A stretch of 64,000 bases of DNA from Actinernus sp. WN-2022 (GCA_030867875.1 JAOWCC010000936.1:10610095-10674094); one strand, 5' to 3'; counted from the first letter of the stretch, positions 31,958 to 44,209 are shown. The notes: a model not told the origin generated them from the sequence alone. Translations and numbers: made by a program.

Positions 31958-33365
31958 TACCCTGGTTCCGTAGGTTTTCTAGAGAAAAGAGCCGCGGCGA
32001 AAGAGCCGCGAAGCGACGATCAGCGAGCTGCGAAGCAGTTAGAAGAGTAAACCTCTGGTATCGGTGGGTGCCAATCTCACTTTCATGTTTTGAAAACTGT
32101 CAAACATATCAACTGAGTAATTAATAAATCGACCAATCAGGAGAGAGATACCACGTGCGGATCACAATATAATTTTGCTCATAAATTCGAAGAAAAAAGT
32201 AACGTCTGCTTACCCGAGCGCTTAATTAGTTTCCAATATGCACACCTCATTGTGTTATGGATCAATCAGATTTTACCTTCCATATCCTGGAAAGTGACAT
32301 AATGTTGCATTTAAAAGGAATTCAGACAACACATTTGCCATTGACCAATCATGGGAGAGTGTTCACTGGCGCGCCAATTGACTAAAATTCTAACAATGGC
32401 TTTGATTGGGCAGAAAAATATAACAAACGTGCTGACGTCGTGCTTGCATATTGGAAACTAATTAAGCGCTCGGGTAAGCAGGCGTTCCTTTTTTTTCTTC
32501 GAATTTATGAGAGTGAAAAAAATACGTCTGCATAGCAGGCTAAGTAAATGGATACTGTGCTTGAAGTTTTCGGGTTGAGATTAATTTGTTTACATGTCAA
32601 ATGCATGCGATTCAGTTCGTCGATCCGGGGTTGTTTTCACAGCAGAGAACTCCCCGTAAAATTAAAACACCACTCAAAGCCGTAAAATCTCGAACAAACG
32701 ACCACGGTAAACATTAAAGCACGTAGCCGATCTACAACGAATACCGACCTAAATGGCGTTTCACAGGTGATTCAGTGTCAGGAAATTGACGCCACAGAAC
32801 TATTCTAAAGTTCGAGAAGACCTTAGATCAATGTAAGAGTCCATCAATGATTTTAGAGGGCAGATAACAATAACTATCGACTTGCCATGCCCAGTCGGTA
32901 GGATTTCCGATTTATAACGCGAAATAACGCCAAAACCCTGTCTTAATGTTAGTTAATATTATATTGGGAAAGCGATATATTAGTACAGATGATACGATGT
33001 CTTCATAGTTGATTTGAGGAATCGGCATACGAATACTATAATTTTCTACGTGCGAAATCGAGCGGACTTCGATCGCAGCTGAGCCAGAAAAGGTAAATAA
33101 TTCCCGTCCCCTCTCTATTTGACCATACGATATCACAATGAGTACTTATCTTCCGTCCCTGAGAACAATATATCTAACCAATCACAGTTCTTTTTGAGCT
33201 CATTAAATAGTTCTCCAATCAGAAATGAGAGTCAGAACTTGACCTTCATGAAAGTGAGATCGGCACCCACAGATACCAGAGGTTTTCTCGCAGTTCGCTT
33301 CTCGTTGCTTCGCGGCTCTTTCTCCGCAGCTGTTCTCTCTCTAGAAAATCTCTGGGACCAGGGTA
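31958..33365. mobile_element. Mutator-like non-autonomous element with long TIRs and a 9-bp duplication
   Basis: The flanking sequences atgtttcgg (31949-31957) and atggttcgg (33366-33374) differ at one base of nine. The ends are taccctggttccgtaggttt and tctctgggaccagggta. Inverted homology runs about 130 bp inward and includes the gagccgcgaagcg motif on both sides. Long TIRs with a 9-bp duplication suggest a Mutator-like MITE. No transposase frame was seen. Confidence 0.8.
32173..32519. mobile_element. Nested MITE with about 75-bp TIRs
   Basis: The left arm (ttttgctcataaattcgaag, then cttacccgagcgcttaatta) is mirrored at the right end (taattaagcgctcgggtaag, then cttcgaatttatgag). It sits in the middle of the Mutator-like element. 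Confidence 0.88.
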
Positions 33366-33374
33366 ATGGTTCGG

Positions 33375-35800
33375 CTACCATTTACTTTTTCTGCGACAAG
33401 AGCAATAGTCGTTGGAGATGTTGTACTTGAAGTATACAATTTGAATGTCTCATATGTTTTCTTTGAAAGCGCCGTTGGAAGTTTGAATGTTGAACTTCAA
33501 GGAAAACTCATGTCCATACACGTACACCACATTCAGCCAGCCACTAGCTAGCAGTAAATCCACTAGCATTCACCATTCCAATCTCTGACTCTTTGTGTGT
33601 GGAATCTTTCCAATGTTCCGCCAAATTAACATCACTGAAATGTTAAATTCGTGAGTGATCGGTTTCCAAGCCTTGATTACCATGATTGCCAATGCAATTT
33701 GAAATTCAGATCATATCCAAAATTGATAAACTCCAACCGTATCGAATTCTTTTTAAAAATGGCTGCCAAGAAGGGCTTCATTACATTATGGGATGCATTG
33801 GTGCATTATGGGATTGATTCGCAAGGTTCGCATTGCATTGTGTGGTTATACGTATTTGTGCGCCATTTTTATTTTACTAACGGTTTCGGTACAATTACGT
33901 GCGATCTCTTCACAATATCTGTTTAATATGGCTTCAAGAAAAGGCAAACCTTTGGAGCAAGCCTTACCCAGACAGGCGAGGTAAGATGGGATCATTAAAT
34001 TTATGTGATTTGTATAAACGGTGGAGTCTATAACTATAAAGGCTTCAGCATGGGCAGTGACTGGTATGATTATCTGCTAGACTTCACTATAAAATTATCA
34101 TTTCCATATACTAAGCATTATAACCTGGGTTGCATTAATTTGACTAACTTGCAGGGGCAGCTAGTCAACTTGGTGCAGTTCATGGTGTTGTGTCAGTTGT
34201 GATCACCATTCTCAGGCCATTAAATAGTCTGCACAAATTTTGTGTTGTTATTATTGAACCGTTCTTCAAAGCAGTGGTGCATTTACTATCACACGACTAA
34301 TGGTTTATACATACTGTGCTGTGTACTGAATAGTTTACAGGGGTAACTGATTGTTTTGTTATCAGTACAGGTATGTCTGTTAGTTATGTCAAAGGAAGTT
34401 GCCTTCACTGTATTGCTTCCATTTATGCACATGTTTCTGTTCGTGAATATAGTGGCAGGGGCGGCTGTATTCAAATTATTGTTAGGGCTTGGGTGGGGCT
34501 GCCTCACTTTACCCAAGTGGGATTTGGCGGATTATTGCTGGGCAAGGCCTTTGTTTACGATATATATATTTTGTGATAAAATTATGAATTTAAATAACAT
34601 TAAAGCGGCTATGTGTTCAGGAATATATCCAAAATTGTATCCAACACTTTGTGTTAGCGTAATGACTTTTGTCCCAGCAAACGGAGCTAGCCCTGACAAT
34701 AGTTATTTTTATTAACTATTAAATGCAGGGGGCAGCATAAAGGAATTATTGACTAAGCAATAAAAGTTTTATGCTGCCCCTCGATTAACATAATTATCAT
34801 AATTATCATTGAACTGCTCATCACGTGTGGCAGGAATATCAATAGGGGATAGTCCCATTCAATAGAATGTTAACCCCATCTAGGCAATGACTTGCATACC
34901 ACGGCCATGTGCTCTCAGTTGGGGCCTCATTTGGATTCGGTGATCTACAGGGCGTCAAGGCGCTGTCTTTTTAACCCACCACCTCCCCTTGTCCTTGACG
35001 CGTGTTATACTTTATGGCTAGTTTATCGGATTATAGTCCTCACCTTTGCTGGGAAATTACAAGGCCTTTCTTTGGCATATATGTATTTGGTAATACAATT
35101 ATGAATTTAAAAACCATTAAGGTACCAGCTTCATGCGATAGTTTTTGTGAAAAAATGTATTATTGTTTTTTTAGAATGTTCAAAGTTAATTCTACAGTTT
35201 AGTGAAAATAAAATTTCTAAACATTTTATTTTCAACGAGAAATTACAGCGAAAAGAAATATGGACGGGAAAGCAGGCTGGCATCGGCTTATTAACACTTG
35301 TGAAGCATTCTCATGGAAACCGCGAAAAAACACGGGAATCTTTTATAAATAAACATGAAACACGCTCACTCATCTAGCTCGTCTTGAAGCCGTTGAGTTG
35401 CAAATATTAATTTACGTTTCACACAGAAATCATATCTAAAATCGAGTTTATTAGTAATTTGGCAGCTTCAAATTACGAATTGAGCTATATAAGGGAGTAC
35501 TTATGTCCGTGAAGAAACGAAAGTCGTCGCTGACGGAAAGCGATCTTGGTTGGCTCATATTATTATAACCAAGATAATCAGTGGGCAGAAGTTGCAGATT
35601 CTGCAAAGTCAATTATAAGTTGAAAGTGGCCATAAACTTCGCTATAAAGTTTCTACTGTAAATTCGCCTTTGATACCCGAAGACGAAGAACCGACTGAAA
35701 CCGAACACGATCTTCTGTAACAGTTATTGTACTGGTTTGGTCTGTTTCTTTACGCTTTCTTCGTCTTTGCCTTCTCTGTGCACTCATGATTTCTGAGTTA
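33375..35800. other. Intron with dispersed repeat; no recognised gene
   Basis: The frame at 33366-33551 is not recognised. 34570-34743 contains a block that recurs at 38237-38368 and partly at 35080-35120 (see the separate repeat entry). No exon of the receptor was found here. Confidence 0.45.
34636..34743 (+). repeat. Direct repeat, copy 1 (copy 2 at 38263-38368)
   Basis: The 105-bp stretch with ccaacactttgtgttagcgt, gcaaacggagctagccctga and attaactattaaatgcaggg is over 90% identical to 38263-38368 in the same orientation. The pair flanks the 35801-37532 inverted-repeat element at 3.6-kb spacing. Confidence 0.9.
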
Positions 35801-35986
35801 GGCGCGATATCGACTGACTATCGAATATCGGATAATTATATCTCGATAATATCGGATATATATGAATGATATATGTATATTAGTTATCTAATTAGATAAG
35901 CCCCCTTTACCTTTACTCAAGTGCTTGATATTCGATACTATCCGATATTATAGGTAAATTCATTGCCTGACGAGGGAATTCCATGT

Positions 35987-36049
<63 letters not shown>

Positions 36050-36982
36050 TCAAGTGAAATTTAACGTGGAATTCCCGAGTCGGGCAATGAATTTTCTTTG
36101 AATCCCATTGCATCTAGTGATTTACGAAAATAAATAAAGAATAGTTGCTGAAATTCCCGCCACGCGCCAGGAATCCATTGCGCGGTAAACTAACGAGCGA
36201 ATAGGAATCAAGCTAAAATTAGACTGAGCCTCACACGATGTTCAACTAAAAGTGCAGTTGTTGGCTCGTTGCTCATAAAATTTGGTTTTCCGACATCAAA
36301 ACTGGATTTTTATGCTTGAAAACACCTGTATTTTATTTAAGTACACTTAATTTCGATCTAATCTTTACCAAAAAAGCGAAAGTGCATTAACTGGAGTCAA
36401 AATTGTGTAGGATTTAGAAAACCGGCGGCCTGTCGAAACCAGTTGTCGATAAGTGAAAATCTAAACTGAACCTGACAAACCGAAGAACTGCTGCACAAGT
36501 ATACGCATAAACTTGTAAGTATTAAGCCAGTGTTCCTTACTTTATAAGCAAATTCAGTACCAAATGTTAATGCTCAATTTCTGTCTCACAATAAATAAGC
36601 CTGTTTTTAAACTGTTGAATGTTTAATACTTGTGTTCAGTCCACTCGTTTCCAAAACTTTCCTTGTACCACGATTTTAGTACCGTTCTGTAGCCGTGGTT
36701 TTCGTCCTGTTTTTACTGTTTTCAGTCATTTAGCTTCTCTGTGTGAATATTACATTAATTAAATCAGCAAATCCACGAAGCCCCTGTCCAGCTTTTCCGT
36801 TCAAAATCACACCTTTTTGCTTGATTCCTATTCGCTCGTTAGTTTACCGCGCAATGGGTTCCTGGCGCGTGGCGGGAATTTCAGCAACTATTCTTTATTT
36901 ATTTTCGTAAATCACTAGATGCAATGGGATTCAAAGAAAATGCATTGCCCGACTCGGGAATTCCACGTTAAATTTCACTTGA

Positions 36983-37038
<56 letters not shown>

Positions 37039-37532
37039 CAATTTAACGTGGAATTCCCTCGTCAGGCAATGAATTTACCTATATTATCTGATATTATCGG
37101 ATATTATCACGTTAGATGTCTATTAGATATCTAATTAGATAGACCCTCTTACCTTTACTCAAGTTCTTGATATTCGATATGATCCGATATTATCAAGTTA
37201 GATGTCTATTAGATATCTAATTAGATAGACCCCTTACCTTTACTCAAGTTATATTCGATATTATCCGATATTATGTAGACGGAAGAAATTATTCGATATG
37301 TTGTGGCAATACCTTGAATGAAAAATATCCGATATTCGATGATATTTGTTTGATATTAGACTATAAAAAAATGGTGATATTATCCGATATTATTTAGACG
37401 GAATAAATTATCCGATGTTTTTCGGTAATATCTTGAATGAAAAATATCCGATATTCGATGATATTTGTTTGATATTAGACTATAAAAAAATCTGATATTA
37501 TCCGATATTCGATAGTCAGTCGATATCGCGCC
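35801..37532. mobile_element. 1.7-kb nested inverted-repeat transposon
   Basis: The outer TIR is a perfect 35-bp match between 35801-35835 and 37498-37532 (it starts ggcgcgatatcgactgacta). Inside it lie two 255-263 bp arms, 35951-36213 and 36829-37081, that are nearly perfect reverse complements. Each arm has its own smaller palindrome around accgatatcgcac. The 600-bp centre is related to 59290-59960. Mirror-image open frames of 66-71 codons in the arms are artefacts of symmetry. No transposase was recognised. Confidence 0.92.
37240..37510. repeat. Tandem duplication rich in ATCCGATATT
   Basis: A unit of about 118 bp (cgatattatccgatattat to gactataaaaaaat) occurs twice, inside the right part of the 35801-37532 element. 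Shorter CCGATATT blocks recur at 35930 and 37080-37200. Confidence 0.85.
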
Positions 37533-38262
37533 TGAATGTGATTTCTGTGAAATACCATGACAATGGTATCGCTAAAATTGAATTTGTCTACTGCATCGTG
37601 TTTCACTGTACCTACTGCTCAACATCAAATACTGGAAAAATTACATTCTGAATGACATAAGTTAATTGTGTCAACAAACCTCAGTGGGATGCCAGGAAAC
37701 TTTCAAACCATTTTTCACGGCGTTATAAAAGTTTTGTAGCATGTATTCGGAGCTCCTGTCCCTCTAAATTTTAATAGATCGGATTGAAAATTGGCATATA
37801 GCTAGATCAATATGTTGTGGAAAAAAATGTTGTCTTAGTTTTTTAATACGGTTTTTTGTTCTTGAGATCCTTTCAGGTTTCTTTCTTCAACCCCTAAAAA
37901 AGGTATTCCAGATCTTTGCAGTTGATTATTTTCACGACGGATAAGATATCAGAAAACTGAGACACCCCTTTTTAGATCAATATCTCTACTTTATGAAAGT
38001 CGTTTCAGCGCGGATTTCCGTCCAATTCCCCGAGGGAGAGGGGCTCCAGCTATAAGGTATGGTGAAATTGGATTAAAATCACAATAAATAAAAGAGTATT
38101 TAATAATAAGGAAAATCAAGCTGTTTTCTACAATCTATGTTTATTAAGATTTCAGAAAATATATACTTTGTAGGAGTTTTCTTGAATTTAACGCGCGCAA
38201 TTAAAAGTTTTCGGGAAGCGCTCTTGAAGGGCTCCTGATACCTTAAAGCGGGTATGTATTTT

Positions 38263-38368
38263 ATCCAACACTTTGTGTTAGTGTAATGACTTTTGTCCAA
38301 GCAAACGGAGCTAGCCCTGACTATAGTTTATTATTATTAACTATTAAATGCAGGGGATAGCATAAATT
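38263..38368 (+). repeat. Direct repeat, copy 2
   Basis: Matches 34636-34743 in the same orientation and ends about 215 bp before the receptor exon at 38585. Confidence 0.9.
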
Positions 38369-38584
38369 ACATTTATTGTCAACTTATCAGTGACGATGCT
38401 TAACTGATAAAATAAATTAATCAAATATATTAAACTTAATAACTAATATCAGTTCTCATTTATCGCCATACCGTGATACGGTTACCTTAATGAACAAAAG
38501 GTATCAGTTTGTTAGTAACAACAACATAATTAATTGATGTCATTGATACGATGTTTATTGTTGCTGTTTCTTTCTCTGTTTAAG

Positions 38585-38861
38585 CTGGTATCAGGTCATT
38601 GTGTTTGAAGAAGGAGAAGAAAAGAACCTAACCGTTACCAATACAACAGAGTTTTATGGTCACGAGAAAGCAAAAGCAAAGGATTTAGACTATTACATTG
38701 CTGCAGAGATAACGGCACATATGATGGGTCCACTTAAATGGATGATTATCGGAGACTCTTCAAAATATGCTGGCAAAAACCAGGAATACAAGAATGCGCC
38801 TTTGAAAGAGGGGAAGCGCTATAAAGTATACATCAGAGCAATGACTTACCAAGCAGGAAAG
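38585..38861 (+). CDS. Receptor gene exon: C-terminal half of third (membrane-proximal) FN3 domain
   Basis: The exon starts after a CTGTTTAAG acceptor. It reads WYQVIVFEEGEE, then DYYIAAEI, a G-D-S segment with KNAPLKEG, and RYKVYIRAMTYQAGK, then a GTAAGT donor in phase 0. The pattern (YYIAAE, PLKEG.RY.VY.RA) resembles the long membrane-proximal FN3 domain of receptor-type tyrosine phosphatases and similar receptors. No phosphatase or kinase domain follows in this gene. An N-x-T sequon is present near the start (NLTV). The acceptor is AAG rather than a textbook CAG/TAG, but the frame and domain continuity are convincing. Confidence 0.85.
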
Positions 38862-39217
38862 GTAAGTCAAGAAGATCAACAAAAATCAACAAAAAAGGAA
38901 CGTTATTAGTTATATGTTTCTTTTTTTATATGCTCTTTATATGCCGGGTTACAACATCTCTCAAGGAAGTGAGATTATTAATCGACTATTCAGAGCCCCG
39001 TTAGACTACACAACTGCAGTAGAGTAACGTGATATAAATGAAAAACAAGTTTGATTGAAACATTGGTTTATTTTTGTTTACTACCGTCTTCGTTATTACT
39101 CGATCGACTTTTCATACTTTCCCGCCGTAATATGGCATGGATTTCCGACAATCTTCGAAGTTGGAGGAGCTACAAAGCAAGATTCAGCAGTTTACTTGTC
39201 CTTCAAGTAAAGATTTT

Positions 39218-39906
39218 AGTTCAGGATTTCGAGTTAGAATTTCGTATTGTACGGTTTCCTGTCAGGATTTCGACTGATTCAGGATATGAATAAGGGTTTG
39301 TTAAACCCTTCGAAATTCGCGAAAGCACAAATTAAAGTGAAACAGAGACATGGAGAAAAGTCTATTGATCGATAAAATTGAAAGACTCCAGCTGCAATTT
39401 TTAAGAGCTCCAGTTTAGTATTTTAGCCTTCTTCATAGTTTTATTTTCCCGTCAACAAAGCGGAACCGACATTAAACAGTGTTGATAAAGCGAGACTGAT
39501 AGCGTAGCATAGTCATGCACTCGTTTGAATTCAACTTAATTTGCTGGTATTTTAGTATTTTTCCGTCTGCAAGTGTTTTCTCCAATCTTTTCTTTTAGTT
39601 TTGGAAGCGTTTGGGGCCGTTTGGTAGCCTTCGAACACTTTATTTTAGGTGGTGTGTTCCTGTGTAATGGAATCGATCCGACACCGTAGATTGATTTACG
39701 CGTACGTTGATATTTTCTCTTACTTGACTAAGTCAATATTGCATTTTACAGACATATCTTTCTTCCGATTTTACGATTTTTAGGTAATCAGATAATCAGA
39801 AGAGCATACCAAAACTTTAAGGGTGGTCGAAAAGTCGCTGTAATTAAATTTGATCGATCCCTGAGTAGGAATCCTGACTGAAAGTCCTGACTCGAAATCC
39901 TGACTG
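39218..39906. mobile_element. Possible decayed TIR element
   Basis: The left part carries caggatttcgagttagaa and caggatttcgactgattcag. The right part carries ctgactcgaaatcctgactg in inverse orientation. The ends are ragged and no duplication was found, so this is tentative. Confidence 0.4.
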
Positions 39907-40180
39907 GTGTCTGCTGCAGAAGCTGTTTTGACAGTTAACCCCTCCCACCTAGAAAATTGACGGAATTCATATTATTGCAATCTTTCTGCGGTAAAGTATA
40001 AAATGCCCGTCCTATAACAATGAAAACGGCTGTAAAATCAAAGTAAGCATTGTGAATATGAATTTAGCGACTGTTTTTAAAAAAATACGGACGGTGCAAG
40101 TTTTTAGACACGTTTTGAAATATATTCTAATGAAGACAAAATAGCATTTAGTTATAATACATTTTGTTGATATTTAACAG

Positions 40181-40232
40181 GAGCCATTTGCTGGTGGAGT
40201 TGCTCTGGTAGCAGAGATAAATGCTGCTTGGG
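40181..40232 (+). CDS. Receptor gene exon: juxtamembrane linker
   Basis: This 52-nt exon lies between a TTTAACAG acceptor and a GTAGGA donor. It reads E-P-F-A-G-G-V-A-L-V-A-E-I-N-A-A-W in phase 0 and leaves one base in phase 1. It completes the last strand of the FN3 domain encoded by the previous exon. Its phase-1 end can join either the Ig exon at 50704 or directly the transmembrane exon at 58611, since both begin with two bases that complete a Gly codon. This is what makes the Ig exon a potential cassette exon. Confidence 0.75.
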
Positions 40233-41179
40233 GTAGGAACATTCTCCTTCTTTCTTGTCTACAAACGTTGCATGTAAGACGTGGGTTATAAAATGAAAAT
40301 GAAAAACATGACTTCATTTATAATAATTAGAGAAGTGAAGACCAGCTGCTTTTTATCTCGTGGATGCACGCATGGGCAGATCGAGTTATTGGGTTTAGGT
40401 GGATGCGAGATAATTTAGTCATCGTTTTTTTCTGTGGATCGAGGACTCGCCGTTGGCTTTTCCAATGACGTTTGATTTTCCGAACTGATATATTGTCGGA
40501 TGTTTTGGCACGAGTCCAAGGTTTCGAGATTGACTGTGCGAATAACAAAATGTTATCGGAGAAGTTCGAAAGGATTTGGTCATGTTGTCAAAGGTAAATA
40601 TTCCGAAATTATCGCTACAGCTATATTGTAAAAAATACAAACATTCGTTTGGGATTTACGAGAGAAGACCGAGCGCATTTCGCTTAGCTCAGCTAGACCT
40701 ATAGTATAGAGTCAGGCGATTGTATACGTTGTGGACGTCAAAGGTGGCGGTCTGGATTCCGTGTGTTGCAAACCTTCAATACTGGACTGAATTAAGCCAA
40801 AATTGGAGGTTTTCCCAGCGTTTATACCGGTGCGTTGAAACTATAAAGTCCACCCATTCTCTGGTCTCTGCAAAAGTTCTCTTATTTTTTAAGTAACATT
40901 TTTTTTGGAGAACTCATGATGCACGTACTCGGCCAGTATAATCTGCAGACTGCAGGCTGGGGGAACAACTGCAGAATACAACGCCACTTTTGAAGGTCTT
41001 CTCAGAAAACACGGCTCCATGGCTCCAAGGGGTGTTCCTAATCCTATAAATCAATAGCTTGCCAAAACCTTACCCAAAATCTTAAAGACAACCACGAGCC
41101 TATCTGAATTTAAGCGCAGTAATACCATCACACATCCCAAAGTCCTATCTTAAATGCAGTCCTATATTTCACAACATGC

Positions 41180-41860
41180 CTACCTAAAGAACATAGTATC
41201 TGAACCGTGGCTCCACATTTTCCCATTAGTATTGAATAACTTATACTAAAACAATAATTATAATACTACCTCAAAATAACATAGTATCTGAAGTGGCTCC
41301 GTCAGTGGCTCCACAGTTTCTCATTACTATTGAATAACTTATACCAGGAGCCAATTACCAGGAGCGAACCTATGTGATGGGTAGTGCCGACAGCACAGTA
41401 GACGATGTGGCTATTTATAGATATCCGATACCCGCGAAATAAAATGGTTGCCACGGTTGCTTGCGCTGCGGACAATGCGCGCTCCCTGCATAGGAAAATA
41501 GATGCGTGAATGCATAATGAGAAGTGACGTTTCGTCGTGTGATTGGTTTAGTGCAGGTATCCTTTGTCTACTTTCGCGGGAAACACAAAGGTAAAAATAG
41601 CTACATCATTTGTTCTGCTGTTGGACAACCCTACTCTGGGAGATGCACGCTCCTGTTAATGGGCTCCTGCTTATACTAAATGAATAATTATATTACTACC
41701 TCAAAAGAACATAGTATCTGAACCGTGGCTCTTGTTACTATTGAATAACTTATACTAAAAGAATAATAAAATACTACCTCAAATGAACATAGTATCTGAA
41801 GTGGCTCCGCGGTTCCGTGGCTCCACAGTTTCTCATTACTATTGAAAAACTTATACTAAA
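41180..41860 (+). repeat. Interrupted array of roughly 90-bp units
   Basis: Units contain gaacatagtatctgaa, gtggctcc, and tattgaataacttatactaa. They occur at about 41195, 41275, 41705 and 41785, with an isolated unit near 43085. The array is split by the MITE at 41345-41669. Inverse-orientation relatives lie at 43720-43905. Confidence 0.8.
41345..41669. mobile_element. MITE with perfect 7-bp target-site duplication
   Basis: The flanks cttatac (41338-41344 and 41670-41676) are identical. The TIR is caggagccaattaccaggag on the left and ctcctgttaatgggctcctg on the right, about 21 bp with two mismatches. It lies inside a repeat unit; excision would restore it. No ORF. Confidence 0.9.
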
Positions 41861-42425
41861 TTAATACATGCGTTTATATTCGGCATTCATAATTGGCGTC
41901 TTGTGCTTTCCCCAAGGACCTACCAACTTGCATATTAAGCGCTATTTGCAATTGCGATTCACTTCCACCTCGGTTGTTTACTTCCCGGGGTTAAAATTCC
42001 CTGAAGTCTCCTTCATCGGCATAAATATATATCTAATTGCACTGACTCATAGCTTAGGCCAGATAAAAAAATACTTGTTTAGCGTCCCCGCCCGACCTGA
42101 GAAATGTCCCCGACCTCATAAAAAAACTTAAGAAAGTGTAAATGCGCCCGCGAACACCAATTTTCGTACCCAGACCCCTACATGTACCACTTAAAATATG
42201 CGCCGGCGCATAAAATATTTTAACATCGACGCCATTTTGTTTCTACAACACGAGGTCATGAAGACGAGGTGAGTGAATAATGTCTAGTCCAGACAAAATA
42301 AACTTCACATAGAACATAAAACCTCCCTCCCCACCTGGAAAAGTTGAAATGGGTGGACGCTAAAGAATTTTTTTTTTATTTGGCCTTATTACATGTACCA
42401 TTGTAATATCATTGATCGTCCCATT

Positions 42426-42966
42426 AAAGTGCCTATAACCCTTGCAATTTTTGTAGCTATGAACCTCCGAAAAGTTTTGAGTACTTCTGTGAAATTTTGG
42501 TTTACAGTGTATACTTTATGTTCTACGCTTATTCGAAAACGTGTAAATTTCCTGATCCATGACCGCGTAAGTAAAAGCCTCGGTTGAAACCTGGGTAGAC
42601 GTCATCTTGACGTCATATAATTAATTCGACTTTGCAATCATTTGAAGAAATACTTCAAATGTTGACTAAAATGACTTTTTTCTTTACTAACAACTTAAAA
42701 ACTGTTTATATTTGCTATGCATCGATGTTGTTATGATAGAAAGGCGCCATCGAGAATAATTCATTAATGAGGTGACGTATACCCAGAGATCGACCCAGGC
42801 TTTTACTTACGCGGTCATTGGTCAGTAATGGTCAAATTTACACGATCTCAAACAAGCGTAGAAACATTGAGTATTATCTGTAAGCCAAACATTTCTTCAC
42901 AGAAATACTCTAAATTTTTCGAAGGTTCATAGCTATAAAACTTGCAAAAAGGGTTACAGGCACTTT
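42426..42966. mobile_element. MITE with about 170-bp TIRs
   Basis: The left arm 42426-42596 (aaagtgcctataacccttgc onward) is mirrored by the right arm 42790-42966 (ending gggttacaggcacttt). The centre holds gacgtcatcttgacgtcat. Divergence between arms is about 15%, so it is an older insertion. Confidence 0.9.
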
Positions 42967-43689
42967 AAATAAAGCTGGTTCGCGGCTATCCTATTATCGC
43001 ATTGTTTGCTGTATGTAGAATACAAAATATAAACGTTTTCTGTGCGGCGGAGCTCCGAGACAGAGCACATAATTATATAAGTATTACCTCGATCAAAAGA
43101 ACATAGTATCTGAATTGGCTTCGCGGCTCCGTGGCTCTCAGTGCAGTCAACCCGATCAAGTATCCCAAATATACTTAAATGGCTCCGCTGCACCATGGTC
43201 GGCTACAGTCAACCTGATGAAGTATTTAAATTTACTTACTGCAAGAGTAAACATTTGAAGTAACTCCACGGCTACGCAGTCAACCTACCATTACCTATCT
43301 GACACTAATTTAGGGGTTTTAGGGCTCTGAGTCACAACTCAACTGACAAATATAATGTTTCTGCAATGGACAGGTCCTGTGAATTAATCCAAACCCTAAC
43401 ACTACATTTAAAAAATACCTTCACCGTCCACAACGGGTGCTAGCTAATTTAAGGTTTTTAGGGCTATGTTACTCAACAACAGAGAAATATAATGCTACCC
43501 TACATTTAAAAGGGCTAAAGTCACTAGAGCACATGGATCGCCAGTGGCCGGCTTATGGTTAGGTCTGCTGACGGGATTTTCTCAGTAGTAATATTTGCAT
43601 TCTGAATTCTGCAAAACACCCCCGCCGCTTCCATACTAGAAATCAATTTCGAAACTGAAGCCGTTGTTCACGTTATAAATAAGCATTGC

Positions 43690-43905
43690 GCACGTCACAT
43701 TGATTAATTCCACGGAGCCAAAGAGCCGCGGAGCCACTTCTAATTGTAATTAAGCATTGTGTAGAATAAATAATTAGTTCCACGGAGCCACTTCTCGTTA
43801 TATGTAAACATTGCACAGAATAATTACTTAGGTCCACGGGGCCACGGAGTCAGGCTTCTCGTTATAAGTATGCATTGCGCAGAATAACTATTAGTTCCAC
43901 TGAAA
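43690..43905 (-). repeat. Inverse-orientation repeat units with ccacggagccactt
   Basis: Three units of about 70 bp contain ttccacggagccacttct and a variant of cattgcgcagaataa. Read on the - strand they carry the same gtggctccg.gg phrase as the array at 41180-41860. Together they may be the subterminal repeats of one larger element. Confidence 0.65.
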
Positions 43906-43947
43906 TGAAAAATATCTTTAGGTAAACAGCATGTAATACATCATTTA

Positions 43948-44209
43948 AGGTCGCTACACACGAGGGGACAAGTCCCTGGGACAGGTCCCTGGGACTTATC
44001 CCCTCGTCTGAAGTAGGAAACATATTGTCGCGGTGACAACATTTTGTCTCCGGGACTTGTCCCTTCAAAGTCCCGGGACAAACTGACAAGATGTTTCCTA
44101 GTTCACACGAGGGGACTTGTCCCTGCGACTTGTCCCTTCGTGTGTACGCAAAACGGGATTCGTCCCCGGGACTTGTCCCTTGGACTTGTCCATTCGTGTG
44201 TGCCGACCT
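43948..44209. mobile_element. Compact MITE made of inverted GGGACAAGTCC blocks
   Basis: The ends aggtcgctacacacgagggg and attcgtgtgtgccgacct are inverted. Between them ggacaagtcc / gggacttgtcc blocks repeat in both directions about seven times, giving a multi-hairpin structure. Confidence 0.88.

Noticed and set aside
34356..34715. 119-codon hydrophobic frame as a membrane protein
   Set aside because: It overlaps a dispersed repeat (34636-34743) and has no partner exon or family pattern.
35913..37134. Two nearly identical 66-71 codon open frames on opposite strands
   Set aside because: They lie in the two arms of one inverted repeat and mirror each other; symmetry, not genes.
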